From Thiorhodovibrio frisius (GTDB lineage: Bacteria; Pseudomonadota; Gammaproteobacteria; Chromatiales; Chromatiaceae): a DNA stretch of 64,000 nucleotides. The notes under the pieces are model-generated. The model was not told the origin of the DNA and ran no database searches. It saw nothing but the letters and a program-made list of their open reading frames with translations. Position numbers and translations under genes: made by a program. This document shows positions 25,300 through 33,997 of this stretch, piece after piece; position 1 is the stretch's first letter, and each line of letters begins with the position of its first letter. The stretch covers positions 3,590,501-3,654,500 of the forward strand of contig NZ_CP121471.1 of the NCBI RefSeq assembly GCF_033954835.1. Direction: 5' to 3'.

Positions 25300-25797
25300 G
25301 GCTTCCGGTTCGGGCTCGGTCAGCTCGGTTCGCTTGGGCATTCCGCCGCGCTTGCCTTCCGCCTTCTCGCGCTCCACGCGCGCCTTTTCGGCTTCCATTT
25401 TCGCTATACCCTTGGCATAGAGCGCGTCCAGCTCTTCTTCTGCCGGGAATTCGAGCGCTTGCGCGGACTCGGGGGTCGCCGCCGCAATCTGCGCCGCCAC
25501 CAGTGCGGTGTCTAGGGGTAGCTGGCCTTTGCTCACGGCTTCGACAATTCGCTCGAAGGCTTCGCTCGGTCCACCCGACAGGTCAAGCGGGAATGTTGGA
25601 GCAACGGGCTTGAGCGGTGGAAGGGCGCGGTCTAGTAGCAGCTTGGCCGCAGCCACGTCGCCGCCTTTTGCCGCCGCAACCATTGCTTCGAGAATCTCGG
25701 GAATATCGTCGGCAATGGCTTTGCGCAGCTTGGCGAAGTTGATGCTTCCGCGAGGGCGTCCGGTTTTGTTGCCGCTTTGTCCGGGTTTCCAGGGCAT
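25294..25797 (-). CDS. DUF5681-like protein
   Basis: 167 aa. It opens with PWKPGQSGNKTGRPRGSINF, the KPGQSGNPxGRPKG signature of DUF5681, found in phage and satellite genomes, often near terminase genes. A helical middle follows (AIADDIPEILEAMVAAAKGG, AAKLLLDRALPP) and a charged C-terminus. Function unknown; small-terminase-like or DNA-binding roles are conceivable. Its last codons lie within the AGTCACCA repeat zone, so the element is packed to its end. Confidence 0.65.
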   Translation of the reverse strand: MPWKPGQSGNKTGRPRGSINFAKLRKAIADDIPEILEAMVAAAKGGDVAAAKLLLDRALPPLKPVAPTFPLDLSGGPSEAFERIVEAVSKGQLPLDTALVAAQIAAATPESAQALEFPAEEELDALYAKGIAKMEAEKARVEREKAEGKRGGMPKRTELTEPEPEAW

Positions 25798-25815
25798 TGT
25801 TCAATCCTGATGTTT

Positions 25816-26409
25816 TCAGTCTGTTTCGGCTTTAAGGATAGACGCGCGCCATTGCCGCACCAGTCGCGCCAGGTTCGAGATGTCCGGGGCCTTGCCGCAG
25901 GCTTCGAGGATGGCCGCGCGAATCGCTTTCGTTTCCTTGCCTTCGTCCGTCAGGCGAACCGCCAGCCGCTTAACCTCGGTCGGATAGCCGCGCGGCTTGT
26001 CGCTCAAGGTCGGGCTTGCCTCGGGCTTGTTTTCCGCAACCGTTGCGGGAATTGCCGGGCTATCATCGCCGCCGGTGGTGCTTTCCTTTTTCGTCACAGT
26101 GGCGGGAATATCCGCCTCTGGTTCGATTCGCTCGAATGATGGGCGCAAGGGATAGCGGGCACCTCGGGCGTTCGCTCGCTGGAATAGTTCCTTAGCCGCG
26201 CTGGCCATGTGCCAGGTCATCCGCGCTTGATAGGCTTGGCGCAGATAATCCAGCAGGGCAGAGTCCGGCAGTTGCGACAGGTCTGGCGTTTCCTCGGAAT
26301 CGAACGCGAGCCGCGCCTTTTCCCGAACGCGCCGCATTCGTTCCGCGCTGGTTAGTGCCTTGCCGGTGCTAGGCCGTCCGCGCCGCTTGGGGGTTTCGGT
26401 GTCGCTCAT
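25816..26409 (-). CDS. hypothetical DNA-binding-like protein (197 aa)
   Basis: The N-terminus is basic (KRRGRPSTGKALTSAERMRRV, AT-hook-like RGRP followed by a helix), a pattern seen in small element-borne regulators. The C-terminus has a helix-turn-helix-like stretch (YPTEVKRLAVRLTDEGKET, DISNLARLVRQWR). The two are joined by a polar linker. No family recognised with confidence. Ends 18 bp before the DUF5681-like gene. Confidence 0.55.
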   Translation of the reverse strand: MSDTETPKRRGRPSTGKALTSAERMRRVREKARLAFDSEETPDLSQLPDSALLDYLRQAYQARMTWHMASAAKELFQRANARGARYPLRPSFERIEPEADIPATVTKKESTTGGDDSPAIPATVAENKPEASPTLSDKPRGYPTEVKRLAVRLTDEGKETKAIRAAILEACGKAPDISNLARLVRQWRASILKAETD

Positions 26410-26500
26410 TATTCGCCACAGTGACGGTTAATCGGTGCCTTGATTATTCGTCACAGTGGCGAGAATGGCAAGGGTGAATTGTCGCAACAGTGACGGTTAT

Positions 26501-26875
26501 TCAGCCGACAACCACGGTCATTCGATTAAACCGCTTTCCGGTTTTGCTTTGCTCTTGTCCGTGAAACGTCAGGGCCACCAGCGAACCGATTTCCGCGTCT
26601 TCCGCGCGCAACCGCTCCAATAGCCAGGCCGTCAACCAGACCGCGACCACGGAACCGTCAGGGCGCTGAATCAGGGCTTGATGCTGGGGGCCGAACGGGC
26701 CTTGTTCCTTCCGGCTTCCGACTATCGCGCCGGTTAAGGTGTCGCCGGGTTCCGGCTTCCAGGGCTCAATGACAGCCGACAGCCGGGCCTTTTCTTCCAG
26801 TCGCGCCAAGCGGTCCGGGTCAATGGCGACGGGCGCCGGTAGGGAGTTGTCGAGAGTGGTTAGGGATTGGGTCAT
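26501..26875 (-). CDS. hypothetical protein (124 aa), possible OB-like fold
   Basis: After a helical start (DPDRLARLEEKARLSAVIEP) come several strands: PGDTLTGAIVGSRK, HQALIQRPDGSVVAVWLT, SLVALTFHGQEQ and FNRMTVVVG. This alternation resembles a small OB-type binding domain, and the position next to a primase gene would fit nucleic-acid binding. No family recognised. Its start overlaps the upstream gene's stop by 4 bp. Confidence 0.5.
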   Translation of the reverse strand: MTQSLTTLDNSLPAPVAIDPDRLARLEEKARLSAVIEPWKPEPGDTLTGAIVGSRKEQGPFGPQHQALIQRPDGSVVAVWLTAWLLERLRAEDAEIGSLVALTFHGQEQSKTGKRFNRMTVVVG

Positions 26876-27546
26876 GGTGCGTCACCTTCGAGGATGGGCC
26901 GCCAGTCGCGGCAAGGATGGACAGCCGCCGGCCACGGCCATAGCGCCGGGTTCCGGTGGCTTGCGGGGGAATCGACAGCACAGCGACCAATGCCGCCGCG
27001 CGGGTTGATTGCATTGGTGGTGAAGTGCCAGCAGTGGCAACAGGCCACCTCGGGCGGGTTGCTCGGTGTCACCTGGGGGAGTGCTGGCGCGTCCACCTCG
27101 GGCGCGGTGGTGGCCAGCTCGGCAAGGGTCCAGGCCAGCGCGTGCGGATCGCTGGCACAGGTGGCGAGATATTGGGCGCGGGCCTCGGTGGCTGTTTCGC
27201 CTATCGCGTCCAACCAGGCCACCACAAGGGCCGCGTCGCTGGGGTCGAGTTCGCCGCCATGCTCGGGCGCTGGCGCGGGCTCAATGCTGGCGCCGGCATA
27301 GTCGGCTTGCACCTTGGCCAGCGGTGCCAGTGGGCAATAACTGACAGTGAGGACGTCGCCGCTGGCGGTGGTCACCAGCCAAAGCCGCGCACGTTCGCCG
27401 CGCGGTTCGCTTTCCCTTTTGTTATTTTCTGGCGAACCGGGCGAACCGGGCGAACCATGCTGATTTTCTGAGGGTTTTTCGGTTCGCTCAGGTTCGTTAG
27501 CCGGGCGAACCGGGCGAACCGTCAGGCGTTGCGCCAGCGCCGCCAT
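26872..27546 (-). CDS. hypothetical protein with C-terminal Cys-rich motif
   Basis: 224 aa from ATG 27546, 2 bp after the primase-like gene stops; GTG codons at 27552 or 27561 are alternatives. Residues about 25-40 encode GSPGSPGSP, from the 9-bp DNA repeat. A helical middle follows. The C-terminus has ACCHCWHF, then IGRCAVDS and HPCRDWRP, a possible metal-binding cluster that I have seen in other element-borne proteins without a known role. Confidence 0.5.
   Translation of the reverse strand: MAALAQRLTVRPVRPANEPERTEKPSENQHGSPGSPGSPENNKRESEPRGERARLWLVTTASGDVLTVSYCPLAPLAKVQADYAGASIEPAPAPEHGGELDPSDAALVVAWLDAIGETATEARAQYLATCASDPHALAWTLAELATTAPEVDAPALPQVTPSNPPEVACCHCWHFTTNAINPRGGIGRCAVDSPASHRNPALWPWPAAVHPCRDWRPILEGDAP
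27431..27520. repeat. GGCGAACC repeat cluster 1 (9-bp period)
   Basis: GGCGAACC at 27431, 27440, 27449, 27504 and 27513, with the inverted GGTTCGC at 27481 and a partial copy at 27491. The 9-bp spacing is exact within each run. It lies just downstream of the primase/helicase gene. Candidate origin iterons, although it also encodes GSP repeats. Confidence 0.5.
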
Positions 27547-27548
27547 GC

Positions 27549-30395
27549 TCACGGCTCGCACCTCGGGGCGATGGCATAGGGGTGTTGCGTCCGGCCTTGC
27601 ACTTTGGTGGTCTTGTAGCGCTTGCCTTCGTCGCGGTCGGCAATCCAGCCGGCCGCGTCCAAGGCGTCCAGCACGCGACGGAAGTCAAAGCCGGTGGTGG
27701 CTTCGCGCAAGCCGGCCGATGTGAACAGGTAAACGCGCTTTTTGCGCTTGACGCCATTGTCGTCAGTGCCGTCATCATCATCGCGAAACCAGCCAGCGCG
27801 GTCGCGGATCATTGGGCCGCTGTCGCCGGCCAGAACGTGCGAAAATCGGGAATCGCCGTGCTTGGCAATGAAGTCTTCAACCGCTTCGAGAATTTGCCGG
27901 GTCTCGGTGTGTCCCTTGCCGCGCTGTTCCTTCCAGGCTTGATAGGCGGTGGCCGCCGCCTTGATGGCCAATTCTTCAGGCCAGTCAGTAATGCCATAGA
28001 GCGTCGCGAGTTCACCAGCCAGCGCCGCCAGGGCGAACGCGCCGGCCGCGCGTCCTTCAAGGCTTGATTCCGCCGCGAATTCGCCTCGGGCTTGAATGGC
28101 CGCGAGCAGCTCGCCAGCGTCGCCGGAACCATCGGCAACCAGGGCTTGCACGAACGCGGGGCCGGCATGGCCAAAGTGGGTCGCCGCCGCTGTTCTCAGG
28201 GTGTCCGATAGCTGGCGTCCGTTGTCCAGGCCGTGCAATTCGTCGAACAGACCGAAGCGCCGCGAACATGGAATATCCAAAAGCCGCGCCTCTTGTCCTG
28301 CCTTGGCGCGCTTGCCGCCTTCCAGCATGGTCGCGCCAATGGTGCGTTCACCGCTTGATAACAGCATGACGCGCCAGCGCCGCACAGCTCGGGCGCCGCC
28401 GGTGCGACTTGCGCGACTCTTGCCGGTGCCGTTGCCGATGGCATAGATAACCGCGCCAAGCTCGCGCGGGTCGGCTTCGCTGATTTCGTCGAGAATCAAG
28501 GCGGTGTCATTCAATGCCGCCGCGATGCCTTCGAGTCCGTTCGATGTCGCGCGCCAGGTGCGAACAAAGCCAGGGCCTCCCCAGACCGAAGCGCCGCAGG
28601 AAAGGGCCGTGCTCTTGCCGGTGCTGCTATCTCCTACCAGGTGAAAGCCGCCGCTTGTCCGGTGCACCTTGGCCAGCAGCGGGCCGGCCAGCGATGCGGA
28701 AACCGCCAGGGCAAGAATCGGATTCCCAATGCAGCGCGCCGCAATCTCAGAGCGCCAGGCGTCCAAGGTGCCGCCAGTGGTGAATTCGTCATGCTGGGCA
28801 TGTTCCGATTGAAACCGCACGTCACCATTGCCAATGATGCGATGGGGCAGCACGAACACCTTTCCGGCCATGTGCCATCCGGTTTCGGTCGCCGCCAGCA
28901 CGCGCCGCTTGGGGTAGCGACTCATTAAGTAGCCGTTAAGCAGGCGGTGGCTCATTGGGTCGATTCGCACGCCAAGCGCCAGCAGTTCGCCGCGCAATTC
29001 CTCGCCGCTTCCCTTGAGTAGGGCCATCGGCATAGACCATTCTCGCCAGCGTCCGGCCGCGTTGCGGAACCGCAGCAAAAGGCCGTGCTCGGTGTCGGTG
29101 TCGCTGGCGCTCATGGCATCGGCATGCAAGGGCGTGCATATCCATTGGTCAACCTCGGCTTCGTCCTTGATGCCGTGCCACCACAGGCCAGCGGGGCCGA
29201 AGCCGGTGCGTTGGTCATGCACGGCATAACCGGGGCGCTCCACCTCAGGTTTCGGCTTTTCGGTTCGCTCGGTTCGCTCGGGGTTTTCGGCGGGCGAACC
29301 GCTCAAAGCCGCGCCATTGCTGGCGGTTCGCCGGGTTCGCTCGGTTCGCCGGGATTTATCAAGGGGCGATGGAAAATCGCGCCAGCGGGCCACCTCCGCG
29401 AACCGCTCGGGCGTCCAATCATCGGCCAAGGCGTCCGCCGCGTCCCAACCTGGGGGAAGGTCTGGCGCCAGCGATTCCAGGTCAAGAATCGCGACTGATT
29501 CAGCGCCGGCCAGATAGGCGAGCGACTTTGCATTGTTGGCATAGAGCGCGCCGGGTTCGTCATTGTCCGGCCAGACCAGCACGCGCCGGCCTTTGAGTGG
29601 GGTCCAGTCAGTTTTCGCGGCCGCCTTGGCGCCGTTCATGCTGGCGATGCAGACAGCCTCGGGCACCAGCGCCGCCGCCGCGTCCGCCGCTTTTTCGCCT
29701 TCACAGACTAGCGCCGCCGCCTCGGGCTTTGCCGCCAGTCTGTCGAGTCCATAGAGCGGGCGCGGCTCGGGCGGTGCCTTGCGAATCCAGCTCGAACCGT
29801 TCCAGCTTTGCGGGCTGAATTGCTTTCGCTCGCCATTCAGGTCGAACCGTTGCACGAACGCCAGCGGTTGACCGTCGGGCGAGCGGTAACACCATTCCGC
29901 GCTGGGCTCGCCGTGCGTGTGGTGCGCGCGCTGGCGGGCCGCTAGGGCGCTTTCGGGAATCGGGCTCATGGTTGCCTTCGGTGCTGGCGCTGGCGTCACC
30001 TCGGGCCGCTGATGGCCATTTGCGCGCGCCTTTTCCGTCACAGTTGCGGAATTGTCCGAGCGATTTAGCGCAACAGTTGCGGTTATTCCGAGAGCATTGG
30101 CCAACCGGTGGGCCGCTTCGCCTTGGCTGTCGGTGCCTTCGAGATAGGCCACCAGGGAAACAAGGTCGCCGCCAGCGTCGCCGGTGGCAAAGTCAGACCA
30201 TGCGCCGGTTTGGGTGTTGACGGAAAACGAACCAGGGTTGTTGTCCGTCCGCCTCGGATTGCGCGCCAGATATTCCGGGCCTTGGCGCTTGCCGCCGGGC
30301 AACCAGCGCGACAGAACCGCGTCCGCGCTGGTCAGTGCCGCGCGGGCGGTGGCTTTTATGTCCACCAGTGGCGGGCCTTCAGTGGTGTCGCTCAT
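27549..30395 (-). CDS. primase/helicase-like replication protein (Toprim + DUF927)
   Basis: 948 aa from ATG 30395 (GGAGG upstream). The N-terminal ~90 residues resemble a primase N-domain (YLARNPRRTDNNPGSFSV, GAWSDFATGDAGGDLVSL) without zinc cysteines. A Toprim-like segment follows (AALVCEGEKAADAAAALVPE; VLVWPDNDEPG). After a linker rich in RTERT repeats comes the DUF927 helicase-like domain, with Walker A GDSSTGKSTALSCGASVWG and Walker B ALILDEISEADPRELG. This is the architecture of replication proteins of phage satellites and islands, probably acting on an origin in the element. Confidence 0.82.
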   Translation of the reverse strand: MSDTTEGPPLVDIKATARAALTSADAVLSRWLPGGKRQGPEYLARNPRRTDNNPGSFSVNTQTGAWSDFATGDAGGDLVSLVAYLEGTDSQGEAAHRLANALGITATVALNRSDNSATVTEKARANGHQRPEVTPAPAPKATMSPIPESALAARQRAHHTHGEPSAEWCYRSPDGQPLAFVQRFDLNGERKQFSPQSWNGSSWIRKAPPEPRPLYGLDRLAAKPEAAALVCEGEKAADAAAALVPEAVCIASMNGAKAAAKTDWTPLKGRRVLVWPDNDEPGALYANNAKSLAYLAGAESVAILDLESLAPDLPPGWDAADALADDWTPERFAEVARWRDFPSPLDKSRRTERTRRTASNGAALSGSPAENPERTERTEKPKPEVERPGYAVHDQRTGFGPAGLWWHGIKDEAEVDQWICTPLHADAMSASDTDTEHGLLLRFRNAAGRWREWSMPMALLKGSGEELRGELLALGVRIDPMSHRLLNGYLMSRYPKRRVLAATETGWHMAGKVFVLPHRIIGNGDVRFQSEHAQHDEFTTGGTLDAWRSEIAARCIGNPILALAVSASLAGPLLAKVHRTSGGFHLVGDSSTGKSTALSCGASVWGGPGFVRTWRATSNGLEGIAAALNDTALILDEISEADPRELGAVIYAIGNGTGKSRASRTGGARAVRRWRVMLLSSGERTIGATMLEGGKRAKAGQEARLLDIPCSRRFGLFDELHGLDNGRQLSDTLRTAAATHFGHAGPAFVQALVADGSGDAGELLAAIQARGEFAAESSLEGRAAGAFALAALAGELATLYGITDWPEELAIKAAATAYQAWKEQRGKGHTETRQILEAVEDFIAKHGDSRFSHVLAGDSGPMIRDRAGWFRDDDDGTDDNGVKRKKRVYLFTSAGLREATTGFDFRRVLDALDAAGWIADRDEGKRYKTTKVQGRTQHPYAIAPRCEP
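29262..29350. repeat. GGTTCGC repeat cluster 2 (9-bp period) inside the primase/helicase gene
   Basis: GGTTCGC at 29262, 29271, 29325, 29334 and 29343 (9-bp period), plus the inverted GGCGAACC at 29293. Same unit as cluster 1 in the opposite orientation. It encodes the Arg-Thr-Glu-rich linker, so it may be a coding repeat, an origin, or both. Confidence 0.5.
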
Positions 30396-30522
30396 TGGGC
30401 CACCTCCGCGCCGCCAGCAGGCCGAACCGCTGTTCCTGTTCGTCGGCTTCGCGTGATGCGGTAACGCAGGAATAAACGCCGGCCGCCAGTTCGTGAAGGT
30501 GTTGGGCTTGAAGGTGGTTCAT
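30379..30522 (-). CDS. small protein (47 aa) bridging two genes
   Basis: ATG 30522 overlaps the stop of the upstream gene as ATGA, and its own TGA lies 17 bp inside the next gene, the same packing as elsewhere in this element. The product begins NHLQAQHLHELAAGVYSCV and is mostly helical. No family recognised. The overlaps on both sides are the main evidence that it is real. Confidence 0.5.
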   Translation of the reverse strand: MNHLQAQHLHELAAGVYSCVTASREADEQEQRFGLLAARRWPNERHH

Positions 30523-31055
30523 GCTGGCACCTCCGTCTTGCTCGCGTGCAACCGTCCATCGGTGTCGATGTAAACCACGAACCGGCCGTTGCAGTCGCGG
30601 ATAACCAGGCCGTCCGATGGGCCGTCTTGAAGGGTTGCGCCGTCCAGCACAACAAAGCCGGTTGACGGGTCAACCGCCAAGAAAATCTCTTGCGCGGTTT
30701 CGTCGCAAGGATCCGCCTTGAATGCCGCGACTAAGCTGGGGTGAATGCGGGGTGCGGGCTTGGCCTCGGGCTCGGGAGTGGTCGCGGTGAAGTAATACTT
30801 GCCGCGCGATTCGTCCAGCCATAACCATTCGCTTTCGTCCGGGGCGTTGCAATACAGGCAAAGCGAGACTTTCAGCAGGGCTTGCCGCTCGGATTCGCTC
30901 AGGCGAGAGAGAACCGCGAACAGCGCGTTCGCCTCGGAAGCGAGTCCGATAAAGGGTAGGTGTTCGATGCGTTGCGGGCCATCGGTGAAGGTATAGATTG
31001 CCTCCAGGGTGACGGCTTCGCGGGTCTCAAGGTGGGCGGGTGCTGATAGGTTCAT
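30519..31055 (-). CDS. hypothetical protein (178 aa)
   Basis: No family recognised. A region with helical sequence (ANALFAVLSRLSESERQALLKV) is followed by CLYCNAPDESEWLWLDESRG and a beta-rich end (GFVVLDGATLQ, VIRDCNGRFVVYIDTDGR). Overlaps both neighbours by 4 bp (ATGA), so it is part of a coupled operon from the HTH gene to the primase gene. Confidence 0.6.
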   Translation of the reverse strand: MNLSAPAHLETREAVTLEAIYTFTDGPQRIEHLPFIGLASEANALFAVLSRLSESERQALLKVSLCLYCNAPDESEWLWLDESRGKYYFTATTPEPEAKPAPRIHPSLVAAFKADPCDETAQEIFLAVDPSTGFVVLDGATLQDGPSDGLVIRDCNGRFVVYIDTDGRLHASKTEVPA

Positions 31056-31267
31056 GCCGCACCTCCGACCGTGTTGGTGCGGGCATTCTCGGCAATGAAG
31101 GCGTCAAGCGCAGCGCGGTCATAGCGAACCGACCGACCGAGTTTGACGAATTGCGGGCCGGTGCCGCGCACGCGCCAGGCTTGCAGGGTCCGGGGGGAAA
31201 CTCCGAGATATAGCGCCGCTTGGGTCTCAGATTCCAGGGCGCGGGAAGGGGAAAGGTTTTCGTTCAT
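31052..31267 (-). CDS. AlpA/excisionase-like helix-turn-helix protein
   Basis: 71 aa. MerR-like HTH_17 pattern: ETQAALYLGVSPRTLQAWR, then a wing with GPQFVKLGRSVRYDRAALDAFI. Proteins of this size next to an integrase act as excisionases or as AlpA-type activators of the integrase gene. It is the first gene of the coupled operon that leads to the primase, so it may control both excision and replication. Confidence 0.85.
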   Translation of the reverse strand: MNENLSPSRALESETQAALYLGVSPRTLQAWRVRGTGPQFVKLGRSVRYDRAALDAFIAENARTNTVGGAA

Positions 31268-31368
31268 GCTTGCTTAACTCCGCTGGTTTACGTTGCGGGA
31301 ATCAAGCTATCGCCACGCCGTGCGTGTGACGATGTAGAAACGATGTATAGACGGCGGGGCAGCGCCGC

Positions 31369-32028
31369 TCAATCAGCGCCGCGATGCGAATACCGGGAAT
31401 GGTTTTTCATCCGCACCTTTTGAGCGTCTTTCAATCGATTCCATGCCGTGCCGAATGATGTCGGGCTAAACAGCTCGGGGTATTCGATGCCGCACAGTTC
31501 GCGGGCCTTTGCCTTGCCGCCGTTTGGCACCGCCAAGGGGTCATATCCCAAGGCTTTGAGCGTTTCCAGAATTGCGCGCTCTTGCTTTTCGGAAGGGTCA
31601 ATGCCCGGGTCACGGCGCCAATCATCGCCGCTTTCCTCTGGCCGCTCGGGCGCGTCAATCCACCCGTGCAAGGGTGAATCGCCGGGAATGTCGGGGCGGT
31701 CCGGCCAGTCGCGATAAGCGCCGCGCGATACCATCGGGATGTCGCGCGTTCGGGTTGCGGGCGCGCGTGATTCCAGGCCCATGCGACGCGCCAGCAGCCG
31801 GTAATCTTCATCGCCTTCGATGCGGTCGCAACCGGCAGGCTCGAGGCTTCCGCTTGCAATCGCCGCCGCCAGCAGTGACCGCAGGGCTTCGGCCATGTCG
31901 CCGTCACGGTAATAGTGCAGGGTTGCGATGTGCTCGATATTGAGCGCGTCAGGCCAGCCGCCGCCGCGCTTCGATTGGCCAAGTTTCAGGATTGAGCAGG
32001 CGCGATGCCAGAGAAATGCCGGGGTCAT
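31369..32028 (-). CDS. hypothetical protein (219 aa)
   Basis: Not recognised. The N-terminal part (NIEHIATLHYYRDGDMAEAL) is helical. The C-terminal third (KQERAILETLKALGYDPLAV, GKAKARELCGIEYPELFSPT, SFGTAWNRLKDAQKVR) looks like a small DNA-binding fold of the kind seen in element regulators. An acidic, Pro-rich linker joins them. Confidence 0.55.
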   Translation of the reverse strand: MTPAFLWHRACSILKLGQSKRGGGWPDALNIEHIATLHYYRDGDMAEALRSLLAAAIASGSLEPAGCDRIEGDEDYRLLARRMGLESRAPATRTRDIPMVSRGAYRDWPDRPDIPGDSPLHGWIDAPERPEESGDDWRRDPGIDPSEKQERAILETLKALGYDPLAVPNGGKAKARELCGIEYPELFSPTSFGTAWNRLKDAQKVRMKNHSRYSHRGAD

Positions 32029-32144
32029 GTTCGCGCACCTTCACGCGGGCACCTTCAGGAAGGGTGCGCCAGCCAGGGCGGGAAGGTGGGCCGCCTTTTC
32101 GGGAGCTAACCTAGACTGGCGCGAACAGTTTAGCGGGTGGTGTG

Positions 32145-32441
32145 TTATGCAGCAGCTCTGAGCGAATAGACGGGGCCGCTTTCCATGTGCGCGGTTGCTT
32201 GGGATACCACGTCCGACAGTTCAGCGAGCATTGTTAACAGCGAACCGATGTCGCCTAACTCGCGACGGGATATTTCCTCGGGGCCATCGTTCAGCAGGTG
32301 GCCAATAACAGCGATGCCTCTGGTTAGCGTCACGTTGTCCGCCTTGAAGTTCTCAAGGTCTCTGGTGGTGGCTTTGTCTTGGTCCAGTACCGGCAAGGTT
32401 TCGAGCATCGCCGGCAAGTTGTGGTAGTAACGCGGGTGCAT
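32145..32441 (-). CDS. hypothetical protein (98 aa)
   Basis: Small mainly helical protein (RDLENFKADNVTLTRGIAVI, LGDIGSLLTMLAELSDVVSQ). No family recognised. It starts at ATG 32441 with GGAGGAAAGACC upstream, a good ribosome site, and sits between the integrase and the 219-aa gene on the same strand. Possibly a regulator. Confidence 0.55.
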   Translation of the reverse strand: MHPRYYHNLPAMLETLPVLDQDKATTRDLENFKADNVTLTRGIAVIGHLLNDGPEEISRRELGDIGSLLTMLAELSDVVSQATAHMESGPVYSLRAAA

Positions 32442-32535
32442 GGTCTTTCCTCCGGGCTGAATTGTCGCAACAGTTGCGAGAATAGCGGGCAGCCGAACAA
32501 GGGCAGGCAGTCCGCCAAGTGGGCGTTTCCAGGTT

Positions 32536-33963
32536 TCAGCCGGCCTTGCGGTGCTTGGTCGGCATGTCCACCACGTCCGCCTTGGGCGTCAGGCCAGCCG
32601 CACCCATCAGCCGCTCGCCATGCTGTTCGAGCGCCGCGCGCACGTTGTCTTGTCCGAACCGGGCATAGACTTGTGTGGTGCTGGCGTTGGAGTGATTCAG
32701 CACGCGACCAATCAGGTGCAAGGAATTGCCAGCCTGGGCTAACCAGCTTCCAACAGTCCGCCGCAGGTCATGCAAGCGAACATCATCGATGGCGGGTGGG
32801 AGGGTCAAGCCGGCCGTGTCGCAAGCCGCGCGAATCTCTGTCAGTGACGGGGTTGTATCGGTGTCCTTGGCCGCGTGCTTGCTGATGGTGGCCGCGCGGG
32901 CCTCGGTCAAGCGGTCAATCAGCTCGGCAACCTGGGGGAGTTCGCGCCAGCGTGCCAAGGTCGCCGCCGTCTTCACGCGCAACCACGGCTTGGAGATATT
33001 CACCAGCGGGGCCGCCGTCTTGTCGGTCGCCTTGGCCGCGCGCGGGCCTTTGCCGGGCAAGATGAAAGGGTTTCCGGGCTGGCGCGGAATCTCGCGCAAC
33101 AGCGCCAGGGCTGGCGCGCTCAAGGGCAGGTAGTGAGTCCGGCCGGCCTTGGTGTCGGCAAGCCGCAGTTCGCCGCGCTCAAGGTCGAGATCATCCCAGC
33201 GCGCGCGCAATATCTCAGACTTGCGGGCACCAGTCAGCAGATACAGCCAAAGGCCGTTGCGGGCTGATTCGTTCGGCTCGGCATTGATGGCCGCCGCCAG
33301 GTGGGGCAATTCGTCGGGCTTGATGTAGCGGTCGCGCTTTTGTTCCTTGAAGCGGTCAATATCGCGCGCCGGGTTGATGTGCGCCTCGGGCACAAAACCC
33401 CAGCGCCGGGCAAGCTCGAACATCTTGGCCACCAGGGCAAGGGTCCGGTTCGCCTCATAGGGTGCGCGCTTGCCGATCTTGGAATGCAGCGCCGCCACGT
33501 CCGCGCGCTTGATGCTGGCCGCTTTCAGATTGCGCCAGGCGGGCAAGATGTGCCGCTCAATGCGCCGCTGGTCATCATGGCCGCTTTTCTTTTGGCTGGC
33601 GTGCCGTTCGAGATAGGCCGCGCACAAGTCCTTGATGGTCTCGCCTCGGGTGTCGCGCTGGCGCTCTTCAAGGGGATCGGTGCCGGCCTCCGCTTTCACC
33701 AGCTCCGCGCGCGCCATCTTGCGGGCTTGTTCAACCGTCAAGGTGCCATAGCGACCGATGGTCAATAGCCGCTTGCGTCCGTTGGTGCGGTAGGACAGCA
33801 CAAAGGTTTTCGCGCCGCTCGGATAGACGCGACAGCCGAAACCGAGCAGCTCGGAATCCCACAGGATAACGCGGGTGTTCGGGTCGCCGGCTTCGTGCCG
33901 GGCCGCGTCAACGTCGCGCTTAATCAGCTTGCGCCGTTCGGTCTTGCCTGAATCGTTCGCCAT
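32536..33963 (-). CDS. int: tyrosine integrase of the 9-kb element
   Basis: 475 aa from ATG 33963; a GTG three codons upstream is the alternative. The N-terminus is a DUF4102-type arm-binding domain (GFGCRVYPSGAKTFVLSYRT, RKRLLTIGRYGTLTVEQA). Catalytic landmarks are LLTGARKSEILRARWDDLD (first Arg), HDLRRTVGSWLAQAG (H-x-x-R), IGRVLNHSNASTTQVYARFG (second His, Tyr nucleophile). It lies beside the right tRNA-Thr repeat and next to AGTCACCA repeats. Clearly different in sequence from the integrase at 23.6 kb, though both appear to use the same tRNA site. Confidence 0.92.
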   Translation of the reverse strand: MANDSGKTERRKLIKRDVDAARHEAGDPNTRVILWDSELLGFGCRVYPSGAKTFVLSYRTNGRKRLLTIGRYGTLTVEQARKMARAELVKAEAGTDPLEERQRDTRGETIKDLCAAYLERHASQKKSGHDDQRRIERHILPAWRNLKAASIKRADVAALHSKIGKRAPYEANRTLALVAKMFELARRWGFVPEAHINPARDIDRFKEQKRDRYIKPDELPHLAAAINAEPNESARNGLWLYLLTGARKSEILRARWDDLDLERGELRLADTKAGRTHYLPLSAPALALLREIPRQPGNPFILPGKGPRAAKATDKTAAPLVNISKPWLRVKTAATLARWRELPQVAELIDRLTEARAATISKHAAKDTDTTPSLTEIRAACDTAGLTLPPAIDDVRLHDLRRTVGSWLAQAGNSLHLIGRVLNHSNASTTQVYARFGQDNVRAALEQHGERLMGAAGLTPKADVVDMPTKHRKAG

Positions 33964-33997
33964 CGGTAGCACCTTCCCGGTAGTCAGTGGGTCCGGC

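Noticed and set aside
27431-27520. CRISPR array
   Set aside because: Repeats are 9 bp with no unique spacers of regular length; no cas gene in the window.
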